Positions 23,001 through 30,407 of a DNA stretch of 64,000 nucleotides are shown here, piece after piece. The notes beneath the pieces are model-generated. The model made no database searches and was not told the origin of the DNA. It saw only the letters and a list, made by a program, of their open reading frames with translations. Each line of letters begins with the position of its first letter. Positions within the stretch are counted from its first letter, which is position 1. A program made the position numbers and the translations under genes. The stretch is from Aedes albopictus (taxonomy: Eukaryota; Arthropoda; Insecta; Diptera; Culicidae), in assembly GCF_035046485.1 (NCBI RefSeq), contig NC_085137.1:501538536-501602535 (forward strand), in the 5' to 3' direction.

Positions 23001-26000
23001 TAAGTTCTTGTCTTTGGTGAAGTGGTCTGAAGCTCCTGAGTCGAAATACCAGGCATAGCTCTCTTCATCGCTGGTGGTGGATGGCCAAATTTGTGGCAGT
23101 GCTTGCAGTCTTCAAGAGTTTCTTTCTTTTACATCTTTTACATTGATCCACTTTTCTTCAAAAGAAATTTTTACTAAGATTGCTATTTTTGAAGAATTTT
23201 TGGCCCCCTTCTGGATTAGTTTGGGATTTCCGTTTCTCTTCTGAATTGCGGTCGAAGCTGCCATCAAATTATTTCTATCGCCTAAATTTTCAGCACTAAC
23301 TCGTATGAACTCCTATTTACATAATCGTTGAGGTTGAACCGATCGATACCGGCATGAGCTGACTCACTGATAGCAGGTTCACTTCTATGTTTCCCAGAGT
23401 CCCCCGCTGCTTTTTTCTCAACTTCCTCTTGAGTTTTTTTTTTTCAAGATTTTTTGTGGGATTTTTTTCCACGACATCATCGGAAGTTTCACTCACGATA
23501 CTTCTCAGATGTTGTCAAGGAATATCTGTTAGAGTTTCTTTCGGGATTCCTGTTGAATTACTTTTCGCGATACTTTTTCAGGTTTTCTCTAGAAGTTATT
23601 CCAGGAATTTCTCGCACAGATTTTCACAAAATTCTTTCCAGTAGGGTGCGGGCACCGGTTTTGGCCAGTCTAAGGGAAATCGTTTTTAAAAAAATAACTA
23701 ATAATCCTATGAATACAACCAATGTGTCAAATGAAAGGTTTCAATCTATATTTTGAAGGAAAAATGCAGAAATCAAGCCAATACTTGATTTTTGTATTAA
23801 AAGCGGCACTGGCCAAAATAGAAGCTCTGCCGCAGTTTTGGCCATATTCTTAAGTTTGGTTTCTATTTTGGCCAATCACGTGTATTTCTTATGGGAGTGG
23901 CCAAATTAGAAGCACCCTGGCCAAAATAGATATATGGGAGCTGATTTTTTAAGGGAATATATTTTTTTCCTCCAGTTTTCAATCAAAATGTGTGGTTTTC
24001 ACAGCTGAGTAATCATCATATTGTATTAGGATCTATAGTAAAAAATAAATTTACGCCGATTTAGATCGTAACAGGCTCAATACCGCACTATGGCCAAAAC
24101 TCCGGACTGGCCAAAACTGAAGCTTCTACCCTATTTCAACAGGATTTCTTCCAATAGTTTTTTTGTGCAGCTATTCTGGGATTTCTTCCCAGAGATTTTG
24201 CTGTATGGATCCAAGAGTTCCTCACGGGATTTGTTTCGCAGTTGAATCTATTATTTCTTCAAGAAATTCCCAAAAGATTTCTTATAGTGTTCAGTGTCTA
24301 CATGAGTTGCTTCTGGAATATTTCTTGAACTTGTAAAGGTTCTCGCGGCATTTTTGTTGAAGTTTCAACTGGGACTTGTTCCAGCCAGAATCTTGCGACA
24401 AGGGAGAAGTTTTTCCCAATTTTGACAAAAGGCAAGAGAGGCGCCTAGTGTATGGAACGGCAGCAATTTGTGCATGGGCTTTCCGGTGTTTCTTCAAGAG
24501 TCCTTTTTAGGATTTTTCCCTTACTATCGCTGATATTTCTCAAGAAGTTTTTCCTACGATTTCTTTCAGAGGTTTTTTCAGCCTTTTCCTCGTATAGGGT
24601 ACTGAACCTCTTGGGCAGTAGTTGGCGTTTTGAGCACTTTTTCGCTATAACTCAGTCAAATCCAAACCAATTGACTTGAGTTGAAATTGGTCTAAAATTG
24701 ACTGAGTTATAGAGGAAAAGCGCCCAAAATAGAAGGCGTGCCGAGATGGTTCCACTTTCCTAGTTGTGTTCATGATTTTTTGCAGTGACCCTCCTGAGAT
24801 TTTTCCCGCAAATAATAACCGGAAATTTCCCGAGAGTTTTTTTACGGAATTATATCTAATACACAGTTGCTTCAGGAGTTCTTGTTGGGATTTTTCGAGA
24901 ATTATTGCTCGCAATACCGGCTTGGATAAACTGAGACTTTTCTTGTAAAATATTCGATAGAGATAATATCAAAAGAAGTGCTGGTGAAATCTTGCGGTCT
25001 CCAGGAACAACTATTGGAAAAATCTCAAGAGGAGTTTCGGAAGAAATTCCAAGAAAAACTGCGGCTTTCCGAAAAAAAAAATGCTGGGAGGGTGGAGTTG
25101 CGCAATTCCAGGAGAAGAGTCCTAGACAGAGCTACCGGGAAAACTCCAAATAAAATCATTAGAAGAACTTATGCAGAAATCTCGCAAAAAACTTTGGATT
25201 TATTTTGGAAGGATCTCCGGAAGTTATCCGGCGAGAAATTCTGAGAGCATACCGAGAAAACTTTTGAAAGAAATGCCGGAAGGAACCTGGAAAGAACGTC
25301 TAGGTCTACTGCCGGTGGAAGCACATAATTGTAACATGTGCATTTTTGGCAATATTGAGATTTTACAGCCCATGACCATGTCTCATGGTGTACTACCATA
25401 TAGGCAAATAAAAATATGTAGTTTGTTCCGAAAATTGTTGAAAAAATGCAACGCCGATTTGTCACATTCTGAAAAGTGGACGCATAAGTGTCACGTTTCA
25501 TTGGAAATCCTATGAAATTTTAAAATAGCTCTAAAACAAAAATTAGTGCTCAAATTCAAAATTGGTTGATGTTAGAACACGATTCGGCATTAATGCTACA
25601 TAGTTGAGATAATTTACTTTTTCGAACTTTGGACGCGATTTTCTCGATTGTCTGTTTTTGCACATGTGACATTTATGCGTCCACTGGCAGTCTATGTATC
25701 TTTATTAGAGAGATTTTGAGACCGAGGCTGGTTCATCTCTTAGTTTTGGAAAGATCTCTGAGAGCAAATCCAATAAAACCTTAGGAAAGAATCTTTTGAG
25801 AAACTCCTGAAGCAATCCTGAATCCTTAGGTACATGTATTAAAGAAAGAAATCCGGCAGAAATGAGAGGTTTTGTAAAAAACAAACAGTAAAAGAATTTG
25901 AAGAAGGAATTGCAGTGGAAATCTAAAAAGTAATCCCGAAATTATTTCAAGATATAATGCTTTAGGATTTTGCAAATAATGTTCGATAGATTTCCAAGTA

Positions 26001-26846
26001 AATCCCTATAAACAAATCTCTGAAGGAAAACATAATCCCTGTAAGAGCTATTGAGATCACTGGTTTTCTCCAGTTCATAAGTATCGACGAGAAGCCAGAA
26101 TAATTTCTCCAAAAAGTACCTTAACTAGTGTTTCTATAAATCTTTCGAAATGATATCCGTTGAATGTAGATATGCATTGAGCATCAATCTATCACTTACC
26201 TTGCACAATCACCGATCCCTTCTTGTTGACATCGTCGTAGATACGAATCTTGACCGTATCGTCGGTGGACAGCAAATCGCACAGTTCCTCGTTATACAGC
26301 TCCAAATACGAGATGCGCATCGAGAACTCCAGCTCCGTCATACGCAGCTCATCGAACAGATGATTCAGCGCTCGCGGAATGATCCCCGTTTGAGTATCGT
26401 CGTCCCATCCGGAGCTCAGTTCCGGCTGTTCCTCACCGACCATGGTGTAAGTCTTGCCGGTTCCCGTTTGACCATAAGCGAAAACCGTACAATTGAACCC
26501 GGCCAGCACTTCCTCGATATAGGGCGCGACCACAGCATTGTACACTTCGTGCTGCTTCGACTGGATGTCAAACGCCCGGTCAAAGGTAAACTTCTTGGAG
26601 CTCCTCGTATCCACCAAGGTCGGCTTCAGAAGAACTTCCCGAGTCGAGACTACTTCCACCACTTCCTGCGAACGAATCAGCTTCTCCCTCGCGTTCGTTG
26701 GCCTAAAAACATCAATTCTACAATAATCAACCACCCAACCACGAAACCAAACCCCAAACTCACCTGACTCGCAAGTAAACCTGAACATTCTGGTTGCATT
26801 TGAGCGGTTTACCGTTGCTCGTATTGACTCCACTGCTGGCATCCAT
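4996..26846 (-). CDS. Klp61F: Kinesin-5 (BimC/Eg5/KIF11 family) mitotic motor, complete spliced gene
   Basis: Seven coding exons join in frame (83+503+974+160+1199+138+66 nt) to give 1040 residues, close to the family norm. The N-terminal motor domain has the P-loop GQTGTGKT (about residues 105-112), switch I NAQSSRSH (about 227-234) and switch II DLAGSE (263-268). The neck linker follows near residue 350, then a coiled-coil stalk. The tail carries the BimC box with the CDK1-type site GQTPVRK (Thr about 931). The protein ends with an NKEN-containing acidic tail. Kinesin-5 forms bipolar homotetramers that slide antiparallel spindle microtubules apart in mitosis (family knowledge). The start ATG (26844-26846) has a strong context, AACATGG. 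Intron 2 is 18.2 kb because mobile elements accumulated in it; the other introns are 61-284 bp. No disabling change was seen. The gene symbol is by orthology to the fly gene. Confidence 0.95.
5142..5279 (-). CDS. Klp61F: Kinesin-5 coding exon 6 (tail)
   Basis: The acceptor is TTCTTTCCAAACAG|GACAAC and the donor CCCAAG|GTACTG. It encodes 46 residues in phase 0 on both sides ([12 protein letters not shown] to ISNILPK), an acidic, Ser/Thr-rich tail segment. Confidence 0.85.
5564..6762 (-). CDS. Klp61F: Kinesin-5 coding exon 5 (stalk and BimC box)
   Basis: The acceptor is CCTTTTAG|ACAAATACC. This is the long coiled-coil stalk, followed by the BimC box ([12 protein letters not shown] to RIIRRFW). 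The donor is ACGGAG|GTAAGATC in phase 0. The frame stays open for about 40 codons into intron 5, so retention would give a different short tail; I favour splicing because the next two exons continue exactly in phase. Confidence 0.93.
6845..7004 (-). CDS. Klp61F: Kinesin-5 coding exon 4 (stalk)
   Basis: The acceptor is TTTGATTTCAG|GATACG and the donor GACTGGG|GTAAGT. The exon encodes about 53 residues of charged coiled coil ([13 protein letters not shown] onward, ending TIVSDW). It sits between introns of 64 bp and 82 bp. Confidence 0.93.
7069..8042 (-). CDS. Klp61F: Kinesin-5 coding exon 3 (switch I and II, neck, start of stalk)
   Basis: The acceptor CCCCTACAG|GTCTCGAG restores the phase-1 Gly codon. 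The exon contains [18 protein letters not shown], the [11 protein letters not shown] helix, [13 protein letters not shown], the neck after ISPGH-like [10 protein letters not shown], and the first stalk heptads. It ends at a complete His codon with donor CAT|GTAAGT. Confidence 0.95.
8170..8244 (+). repeat. tRNA-like (A/B-box) head of a dispersed repeat
   Basis: The sequence folds loosely as a tRNA: acceptor-like arms CTTGTTT and AAACAAG, A box TGGCTTAGTTGG, B box GGTTCGAATCC with stem ATGGG/CCCAT. The anticodon stem is poor. Two relatives sit at 58325-58400 and 58740-58825 and share flanking sequence on both sides, so this is a repeat with pol III boxes rather than a functional tRNA gene. Confidence 0.6.
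8636..9431. mobile_element. TA-flanked MITE (796 bp)
   Basis: Terminal inverted repeats GGGGTAGGCGGGGCATAATG (left) and its reverse complement ending GCCTACCCC (right) are flanked by TA on each side (8634-8635, 9432-9433). GGGGCATAATGAGC recurs internally at about 8846. The interior is non-coding. TA duplication suggests mobilisation by a Tc1/mariner-type transposase. Confidence 0.8.
9592..9640. repeat. (TG)n microsatellite
   Basis: About 49 bp of TG dinucleotides with two TATG interruptions. Confidence 0.9.
9830..11900. repeat. Tandem array of ~150-bp units, decaying to the right
   Basis: The anchor CATGCATGCGACACATCAAA starts near 9839, 9990, 10140, 10290 and 10442, so the period is about 150 bp. 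Each unit also carries GAACCGGTAGTGTTCCGGAACC, a dyad. Later units near 10592, 10712, 10840, 10980, 11258, 11768 and 11880 are progressively degraded and irregularly spaced. The array is interrupted by the MITE at 11344-11682. Confidence 0.8.
11344..11682. mobile_element. MITE (339 bp) with 5-bp target duplication AACCG
   Basis: About 52 bp at the left end (CACGGTGTCAAAATTTTGAT...) return in reverse complement at the right end (...ATCAAAATTTTGACACCGTG). AACCG flanks both ends (11339-11343 and 11683-11687) and is part of the array unit it entered. The interior is A+T rich and non-coding. Confidence 0.85.
11901..13067. other. Non-coding A+T-rich DNA and weak 12-bp-type repeat
   Basis: No gene recognised. 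From about 12850 the text becomes TTCC-rich (for example GGAATATTCC), resembling the degenerate dyad repeat described elsewhere. The gypsy element begins at 13068. Confidence 0.4.
13068..13336 (-). repeat. Gypsy 3' LTR
   Basis: 269 bp, TG...CA ends on the minus strand. The single visible difference from the other LTR is GAGAGGATAAC here against GAGAAGATAAC there. I see no strong polypurine tract on its inner side. Confidence 0.9.
13561..15819 (-). CDS. Gypsy reverse transcriptase (C-terminal part), RNase H and integrase
   Basis: This frame continues the polyprotein after the frameshift. The first in-frame residues match the reverse transcriptase block NGFHHVEID. The catalytic FYDDILLAT follows, then RNase H ([16 protein letters not shown]). 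The integrase zinc-binding HHCC region comes next (HLGHFGVDK to [12 protein letters not shown]), then the DDE core: Asp in IDHLGPL, Asp in VSDRGSAF, Glu in GQIERYNR. The frame ends at TAA 13561-13563, about 225 bp before the 3' LTR. All catalytic residues checked are present. No in-frame start is expected because this half is normally made as part of one polyprotein. Confidence 0.9.
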   Translation of the reverse strand: MKNGFHHVEIDESSRKYFSFVVESGQYEYTRMPFGYCNAPEIFVRYINKMLSELIKSGTVIVFYDDILLATETIEEHVDVLKTLLRILSDNHVQLNLSKCHFMKTRIEYLGYDVAHNSIQPSDRHVDAIREFPLPDSVRAVQRFIGLVSYFRKFIPNFSKIASPLYDLLKKDEPFVFGPSQKQSFDTLCQILASKPVLAIYSPDAETQLHTDASSNGFGGILMQRTEGDKYFHPVMYFSKRASVAENKLHSFELETLAFVYSLKRFRNYLVGLHFKIVTDCSALQQTLNKKDLNPKISRWALFIEQFDYEIVHRVGDKMQHVDALSRAHVYALEGSQSGFGVEESTMYVNQLKDEGIQKVKRAVEEGKNDGFTIIDQIVYKVKGKKNLLFVPQVMEASVMYKYHNELGHFGVDKVADMIMRNFYIPNLTEKLKKHISECITCISYNPKQRKTDGFLHIYEKPDKPFQTIHIDHLGPLEKTKGKNLHILAVCDSCTKFLKLYAVKSTNTKEVMKCLKSYFISYSVPRVVVSDRGSAFTSKEFESFARDHGFYHVQVATACPKANGQIERYNRTLVPLLAKLQDGNKVQWDNILYKAEHLLNNTLNRSIGDIPSRVLFGVTQKLCIDKDLLEFVEDLNTSEERNLTEIRCRASGNVQRQQKYNKRYYDSKVTANSVFRVGDLVLIRSVPTVGENQKLKPKYKGPYVIKKVLDHNRYVISDIDKYQVSSRPFTGIFDPSNMKLYQKSNSTAASAE
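15788..17695 (-). CDS. Gypsy gag-protease and N-terminal reverse transcriptase
   Basis: This is an open frame from the ATG at 17693-17695. It starts acidic ([14 protein letters not shown]), then has a gag capsid-like region, two CCHC knuckles ([14 protein letters not shown] and [14 protein letters not shown], about residues 265-305), the aspartic protease motif [11 protein letters not shown] (about 360), and the first reverse-transcriptase blocks ([27 protein letters not shown]). It leaves the correct frame near 15822-15832, within the block that should read on into LDLKNGF. In the element these products form particles, cleave the polyprotein and begin cDNA synthesis (family knowledge). Truncated by the frameshift. 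Confidence 0.9.
   Translation of the reverse strand: MSDEEEFHGFEEDELARRNRNRHQFSDCSGGQANPRGEQELIGLMRRLLQLRNDAEFPNNQEDRRERHLHPDEVSKLIPTFSSGRDVRTWCANVNHFKSLYRWTDQTTLLYASCRLEGAAREWYRSAQTGIANWAQFQQKIQVVFPDNENEAEVHLALANLVKSKDESYEHFVFRVEAMAARVRMSEIARVTYIVRGLSLDPIYDQICANRYNNSLELLNHIRLCEANNNMKRKRQATMVVNRSAQRAPEVIQVNGGETQQKRKCFNCNRIGHLSVDCPQPQRVVRCSKCQRAGHEEGQCNQPVNQARNPRTQQDQRQMQRQREVHLTEALNEEPSAAFDIDDDGRFQTSVANQIEMDLLLDTGSEVSLLKRQYVPSGSVLNPVSSDSSMIVGLNNVPVLTDGVLSTTITCKSKRYEVDFLVVSDGTMKINGLVGRKFLKANKVDKIIVYPRNVDAIPNNFDRQLMSQVYGNVGSDCDLVSYNMTELCLDIGDDVSTLSLTKMITEVFRAEYVVRPRPVVPMMKHSFGVKLKEDKVYHASPQRLSVFERRELDKMISELLESGVIRESSSPYSSKVVLTKKKNGSYRLCVNFRALNKLVERDHYPIPVIEDQISKLQNKRYFTSRFEEWVSPCGN
17745..18013 (-). 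repeat. Gypsy 5' LTR
   Basis: This is the upstream LTR of the minus-strand element and should contain its promoter. The sequence directly inside it (reading down from 17744: ATTTTATCAGAAGTGGGATA) is the expected primer-binding site. I cannot assign the tRNA. Confidence 0.9.
18018..20410 (-). pseudogene. Copia-1 remnant: integrase C-terminus, reverse transcriptase, RNase H
   Basis: On the minus strand, in order: integrase end ([14 protein letters not shown], 20350 region), reverse transcriptase start ([12 protein letters not shown], 19190-19519), [14 protein letters not shown] and the catalytic YVDDMII (18935-19147), then [11 protein letters not shown] (18496-18846). RNase H follows, recognisable only across several frames and stops (fragments such as [17 protein letters not shown] near 18140-18180). 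Many frameshifts and stops mark an old copy. It is the downstream half of the same element whose upstream half lies at 22200-23390. Confidence 0.85.
20411..20746. mobile_element. MITE (~336 bp) at the junction of two copia fragments
   Basis: The inverted termini share the core CCACAGACAAACAGACG (20411-20435 and its reverse complement 20721-20746). The interior is non-coding. To the left is minus-strand copia-1, to the right plus-strand copia-3, so the MITE sits exactly at a rearrangement or insertion boundary. No matching target duplication is visible. Confidence 0.65.
20753..22066 (+). CDS. Copia-3 reverse transcriptase and RNase H, 5'-truncated but open
   Basis: An unbroken frame of about 437 codons ends at the stop 22064-22066. 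It begins inside the reverse transcriptase ([11 protein letters not shown]) and includes [25 protein letters not shown], the catalytic YVDDVLIF and the conserved [13 protein letters not shown]. The RNase H motifs [26 protein letters not shown] and [11 protein letters not shown] follow, then ADCLTKPL. Gag, protease, integrase and the 5' LTR are missing. The internal ATG at 20828 is not a natural start. The lack of lesions indicates a younger age than copia-1, into which it is nested on the opposite strand. Confidence 0.88.
   Translation, partial: VDYEETYSPVVRHSSLRYLFATAARLNLDIDQMDAVTAFLQGELSEEIYMEQPPYFEDTQNRTKVCKLNKALYGLKQSSRVWNQKLDTALKKFGLVSTDYDPCVFYKIAGSKIMFVAIYVDDVLIFTNCRRWRKQLKDDLAREFLMKDIGPAKHVLGMRITRSQGKISIDQEAYVETILERFQMAKSNPVATPLNPNDKLTKDMQPTDDEEAERMKRVPYKEAVGCLMYLAQCTRPDICHAVNVLCRFNENPGEKHWNAVKHLLRYLRGTSKFRLTYRKDADSTITGYADADWASSSEDRKSITGFVFIAQGGAISWCCKRQQTVALSTCEAEYMALSAAVQEALWWKRLRATFDVDEAVQINCDNQSTIAVAKNGGYYPRTTHIDIRHCFIREAVQRGDVDVVYISTEKQLADCLTKPLAKPKIELQRAAMGIQSQ
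22068..22200 (+). repeat. Copia-3 polypurine tract and partial 3' LTR
   Basis: The purine run GAGGAGGAG (22070-22078) is followed directly by TGTTGAAGAACG, the expected LTR start, with AATAAA at about 22134. The right boundary is uncertain; minus-strand copia-1 sequence resumes by about 22204. Confidence 0.65.
22204..23390 (-). pseudogene. Copia-1 remnant: gag end, protease, gag-pre-integrase, integrase start
   Basis: On the minus strand, a CCHC-like CKHCHKFGH (about 23090-23115) is followed by a protease active-site block [12 protein letters not shown] in another frame (about 23020-23055). A TA-MITE interrupts (22720-22930). Next come the gag-pre-integrase motif [10 protein letters not shown] (22395-22664) and the integrase start [12 protein letters not shown] (22204-22398). 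The reading frames are broken. This is the upstream half of the element continued at 18018-20410. Confidence 0.8.
22720..22930. mobile_element. TA-flanked MITE (211 bp), family A
   Basis: The ends read GGGTATGGGACCATTTGG... and ...CCCAGACCC, flanked by TA (22718-22719, 22931-22932). About 65 bp of each end are inverted repeats containing GCTATAACTCAGTCAATTT. It lies inside copia-1 gag/protease. A second family member is at 24597-24760. Confidence 0.85.
23385..24595. repeat. Degenerate TTCC-type repeat block with an embedded MITE
   Basis: T-rich words of the type ATTTCTTCCAGAGATT recur at roughly 12-bp spacing on the plus strand. The block is split by the MITE at 23644-24131. Reading frames here are by-products of the period. 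Much weaker than the blocks beyond 43800. Confidence 0.5.
23644..24131. mobile_element. TA-flanked MITE (488 bp), GGCCAAAA type
   Basis: The termini GGGTGCGGGCACCGGTTTTG and the reverse complement of the right end (GGGTAGAAGCTTCAGTTTTG) are imperfect inverted repeats flanked by TA (23642-23643, 24132-24133). The phrase TTTTGGCCA and its complement recur inside (about 23815, 23845, 23870, 24095). Confidence 0.75.
24597..24760. mobile_element. TA-flanked MITE (164 bp), family A
   Basis: Flanked by TA (24595-24596, 24761-24762). It shares CGCTATAACTCAGTCAAAT and its inverted partner with the MITE at 22720-22930, but is shorter. Confidence 0.8.
24763..26135. repeat. Degenerate 12-bp-type repeat, polarity change near 24955
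   Basis: 24770-24950 reads in the TTCC orientation on the plus strand; 24960-25320 and 25710-26130 read in the GGAA orientation (for example GAGGAGTTTCGGAAGAAATT). 25330-25700 is unrelated A+T-rich DNA. No gene supported. Confidence 0.45.
26200..26702 (-). CDS. Klp61F: Kinesin-5 coding exon 2 (P-loop)
   Basis: This exon encodes residues 28-195, including the nucleotide-binding P-loop GQTGTGKT, the FELRM-like region before the microtubule-binding face, and [12 protein letters not shown]. The donor is GTGCAAG|GTAAGT in phase 1. The following intron is 18,157 bp and holds the nested mobile elements. Confidence 0.94.
26764..26846 (-). CDS. Klp61F: Kinesin-5 coding exon 1
   Basis: This exon encodes the first 27 residues plus two bases, ending in VQVYLRV, the first beta strand of the motor. 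The donor is GTCAG|GTGAGT. Intron 1 is only 61 bp (26703-26763), with acceptor TTTTTAG|GCC. The junction codon AG|G gives the conserved Arg before PTNARE. Confidence 0.93.
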
Positions 26847-26981
26847 GTTCTCCACCGCCGTCGTTGGAGGGCTGCCCTTGTATTTATGTCGCTCACCTAA
26901 GTTCGCCCTCGAAGCGCTGGATCTTTTCCCTCCCGTCACCAAAGGAGACAACACTTTTCGGTTGATAGACGAAATTATGAC
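26847..26981 (-). other. Kinesin-5 5' leader with a 45-codon open in-frame extension
   Basis: The kinesin-5 frame stays open upstream of the ATG for 45 codons, back to TAA at 26982-26984, without another ATG. The translation is Gly/Ser/Arg/Lys rich (contains TGGKRSSASR), unlike random sequence. It is probably 5' UTR, since the ATG at 26846 has an excellent context. A non-AUG start or an upstream spliced exon cannot be excluded. Confidence 0.4.
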
Positions 26982-27247
26982 TTATCTGTGCGTTCCGGGG
27001 TCACAAAAAACGGATTTTCCGGCACTTTTGCTGCGGATCTGCTGCGTGTTTGGTGACCGTTTGGATTTTTGGTTTGTTCGGTGCGATGACTGAAGGATGA
27101 ACACAAAATTAAAAAGCTGCGCCTTCAAATGGGATGAACACACCTTCGTCAAGTTGATTCATGCGCCAGCGTTGCCAAATTTTTGACGTTGCCGCATCGG
27201 CCAAGATATCGTGAGGACAAACATTAGCACTCTAAAAATAATCTACA

Positions 27248-27877
27248 CACTGAGAAAAAATTCTACTCAGTCGAAGAGTAACGACAACTCAGCTTCGTCG
27301 ACCGGGAAGAGTTGGCGCAAACTGAGTAAGCTCACTTGACGACAATGAGGTGCTTTTACTCAGTTCATCGTGTTCACTATCGCTTACTCATTTTTGAGTA
27401 AAGATAGAGCGAATCGATGTTCCGAACTGTCAGATCCGGAGATAGAAAAAAGGCAAAACAACGGTCTGCTCGTGGCGGACAGCAGCGGCTGCATACAAAA
27501 CACAATTTTGGAAGAATTTTCTTTTTTCGAAGCAAATTAAGTGATTTACGACCTCCGCAATTAGTGAACTGTTGTTGACAATGAAGTTTTCAAGAGAAAT
27601 CACTGGCTGTCGAGGTCGTAAATTATCAAATTTTTGTAACAAATATCAATTGACAACAATAAACATGCTTCAAAATTACTCAGAAATATGAGTAGAAGTA
27701 ACGGAAGTAACTCACGGTCGATGTTGAATATCGTGAGTTGACTTTACTCAGCCTTCATCGAATAGAACAGCAACTCAAAATTGAGTAACCTACACCTTAC
27801 TCAGTTTTAGGGTTGTCCCACTTTTAACGAAACTGAGTCGGATCCAACTCAATTTTGAGTAGAATTTTTTCTCAGTG
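27248..27877. mobile_element. MITE (~630 bp), CACTGAG termini
   Basis: The ends CACTGAGAAAAAATTCTACT and the exact reverse complement ...AGTAGAATTTTTTCTCAGTG are inverted repeats. The motif ACTCA/TGAGT recurs throughout. It lies just upstream of the kinesin-5 5' end. No clean target duplication is visible. Confidence 0.75.
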
Positions 27878-27999
27878 CACTGAAGGTCGATACACTGAAC
27901 CAACACATCCTCCTGTAAACGACTGTATACTGATATGCTAGCGCCCTTTAACGAAAAACAGTCGAAGATCGGATGATGATCATACGCTCCGATTCAGCA

Positions 28000-28033
28000 C
28001 CGGATGACGTACAAGCGTATGCTTGTCATCCGG
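28000..28033. repeat. Near-perfect 34-bp palindrome
   Basis: CCGGATGAC.TACAAGC is followed by its reverse complement, centred near 28017. Possibly the core of a very short foldback element. Confidence 0.5.
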
Positions 28034-28039
28034 CTCAGG

Positions 28040-30135
28040 TAAAACTTTCGTATTGGAATTTAGCTGCAAATCCTATATAACTCGAATTCAATTTGTTCGT
28101 AAATTGAATGTATGGATGATGGATAGCGACTGTTATTTATATTTTATTTTGAGCTAAAAAAAATTTGGAATGTGACCAGGAGGAAATGTAGTAAAAACTA
28201 ACTTGTTGTTCATAAAATACATAGAATTTTTATTTTCTGGCATAATTAATATAAACACTTTTGCTGGATAAAATAAGAACACATAAATTCACGCTTATAA
28301 CACTTTCAACTTTGTGTCGCCGACCAGTAGATGATGCGAGCAACGCTGCCGTCTTGTCCGGTGCTGTAAGTTGTCCCAGATTCAAATGGTCCCTGAAATG
28401 TGTACAAATTGGTATGAAAATGAGCAAAACTATATTGTACTTCCCGAATAAAAAATACAGTAGAAAAACCGAATGTTGTATTGTAACAGTACTATTTAAA
28501 ACCATATTGTTACAATAAACACCACTGTAAAAATAAAAAATACAAAAACAATAAGATGTAATGTTAGACACCATACAGTGAATTGTAAATGAGATTTTTA
28601 CAATATACTATACGGGTTGTTAAGTATCGTAACAATATAAAAAAATATTTTTCTCCATATATATTTTTTTACAAAACCATACATTTTATTGTAAATGAAT
28701 TGTTCGAAATACTGATACGTGGGCTTTAATATACCGTACATTGTATGGTACACGTATGGTTTCAAACAATAAAATGTACCGTAAATATATTGTTTTTAAT
28801 TGTAATTTCACTACAGGTTATAAATTTAATCATGGTTTTGGAATGGTTCTCTTTTGTTATGTTGTATTGTTTTACATTAGATAAACCATATAATGTTATA
28901 TTATCTCGTCATGTTCCTTCGATAATGGCAGTTCTAGCCAAACTAACCTAAACTCGTCTAAGTCTGAGTAGCCTCTGATTGCATTAACAGTTGAAGCTTA
29001 AGCTCCCATGTCCCACCAGCCAGATAACCGGGTTTTGCAAACTAAGCATTATTTGTGGCAACACTTTGAGCGGCATGATGGAACTATGCCTAGCGCGCTA
29101 AGTGTTATTAGACCACTAATGTAGTTGCATGAAGTGGGTGACGAGGTACATAAGTATCATTACAGCGTGCTTAACCATTATTGCAATATTGAGGCTCCAA
29201 TTTGACTGAACTATGAAATGTGTACATAACAACTCATGAGAAAACTGTCAAGTTCGATTCAACTATAAGTTAGGTTAAAAAGCGAAGACGACCTTATTTC
29301 AGAAGTCGTTTCAGTGTCCAGTCCAGTCCTTATGTTAAAAATGTCAAAGATAAATCGCATTTAATTCGGTTGTTGTACAAGGCAATTTCACATGAGAGAA
29401 GAAGAGAAAGAATAGTGTTGAACTCATCCACTGATTTACGGTAATCTGGCCTGCGTCTTTCCGGGTTGACCTACATTCGTATTCCTCTCATCGCACTCTA
29501 CATACCTAGCCCACCATATCTCTTGGATATGCAGTCCTTAGGACACCTGGTTTACCACTTTATTTGAACATTTTATTATCGTCGCACCACCAAATCGAAG
29601 TCGTCGCTAGAAGCACATGCGAAGTTGCAGCTGCGAAGTAAATTTGAATCTATTTTTTCTGTTGCGCATCATTAAGCTAATTAAGAGCAACAATATGCAC
29701 TAATCCAAATTGAGTTGCGACATTTCTAAGTAGGTTAAAAATCAATTTTCGCACGTTCGGTCACTTCGTATTTCGACCAAAAGCATAATATTGACTTTAA
29801 ATAGATGTTTCAACTTATTCACTTTTTTCTCTTTCATTTCCTTTGCAACAAAAATGTCACGGACATCAACAAAACAAAGCACGGAAAAAATCATAAACTG
29901 AATAAAAAATTAAAAATGCACGGAAAAAGATTATTTCGGAATAGTGAATGGTTCAAACGTAAGAAAAACAGTATAATATATTGTTACATAAAGATCGGAT
30001 GTAAATGTATAATAGCTACCAATGTGCAAAGCTTTTAGCGAACCATTCCATTACAATACACTATATTGTAGCTGGTACACTGTATGGTACAGGAATGGTT
30101 TTCACCAAATACCCTATGGTTAGTTTTTATCCGGG
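28040..30135. other. Intergenic A+T-rich DNA with ACAAT/ATTGT and ACCATAC words
   Basis: No gene recognised. About 28440-28800 and 30000-30110 repeat short inverted words (ATTGTAA / TTACAAT, CCATAC / GTATGG), suggesting decayed foldback elements with related ends. Confidence 0.35.
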
Positions 30136-30141
30136 TTATAA

Positions 30142-30407
30142 CACCGACGAACCGACCTGACAGCTAGAACAAATAAATTCAAATTTGTTGTCCCCGACGC
30201 CATGATGAAAAATAGCCGAACACTACCGCCTCCTCTATAACGGTTCGCGTTGTTTTGATAGCTTGACTCCAAACCCCTGTGTATTCATATAGGAAGAGGT
30301 TCGCGTCTGCGTTGATTTGACAGAAGCGTTCGCTCGCTTCGCTGGTCGACCGTTAAATTTAGGGGGGACAGTTTTGAAACACCACTGTCACGTCGGTTCG
30401 TCGGTGC
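30142..30407. mobile_element. MITE (266 bp) flanked by TTATAA
   Basis: Terminal inverted repeats CACCGACGAACCGAC and GTCGGTTCGTCGGTG, followed by GACAG/CTGTC, lie between TTATAA hexamers (30136-30141, 30408-30413). The interior contains GTTTGGAGTCAAGC-type unique sequence and no gene. Confidence 0.75.
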
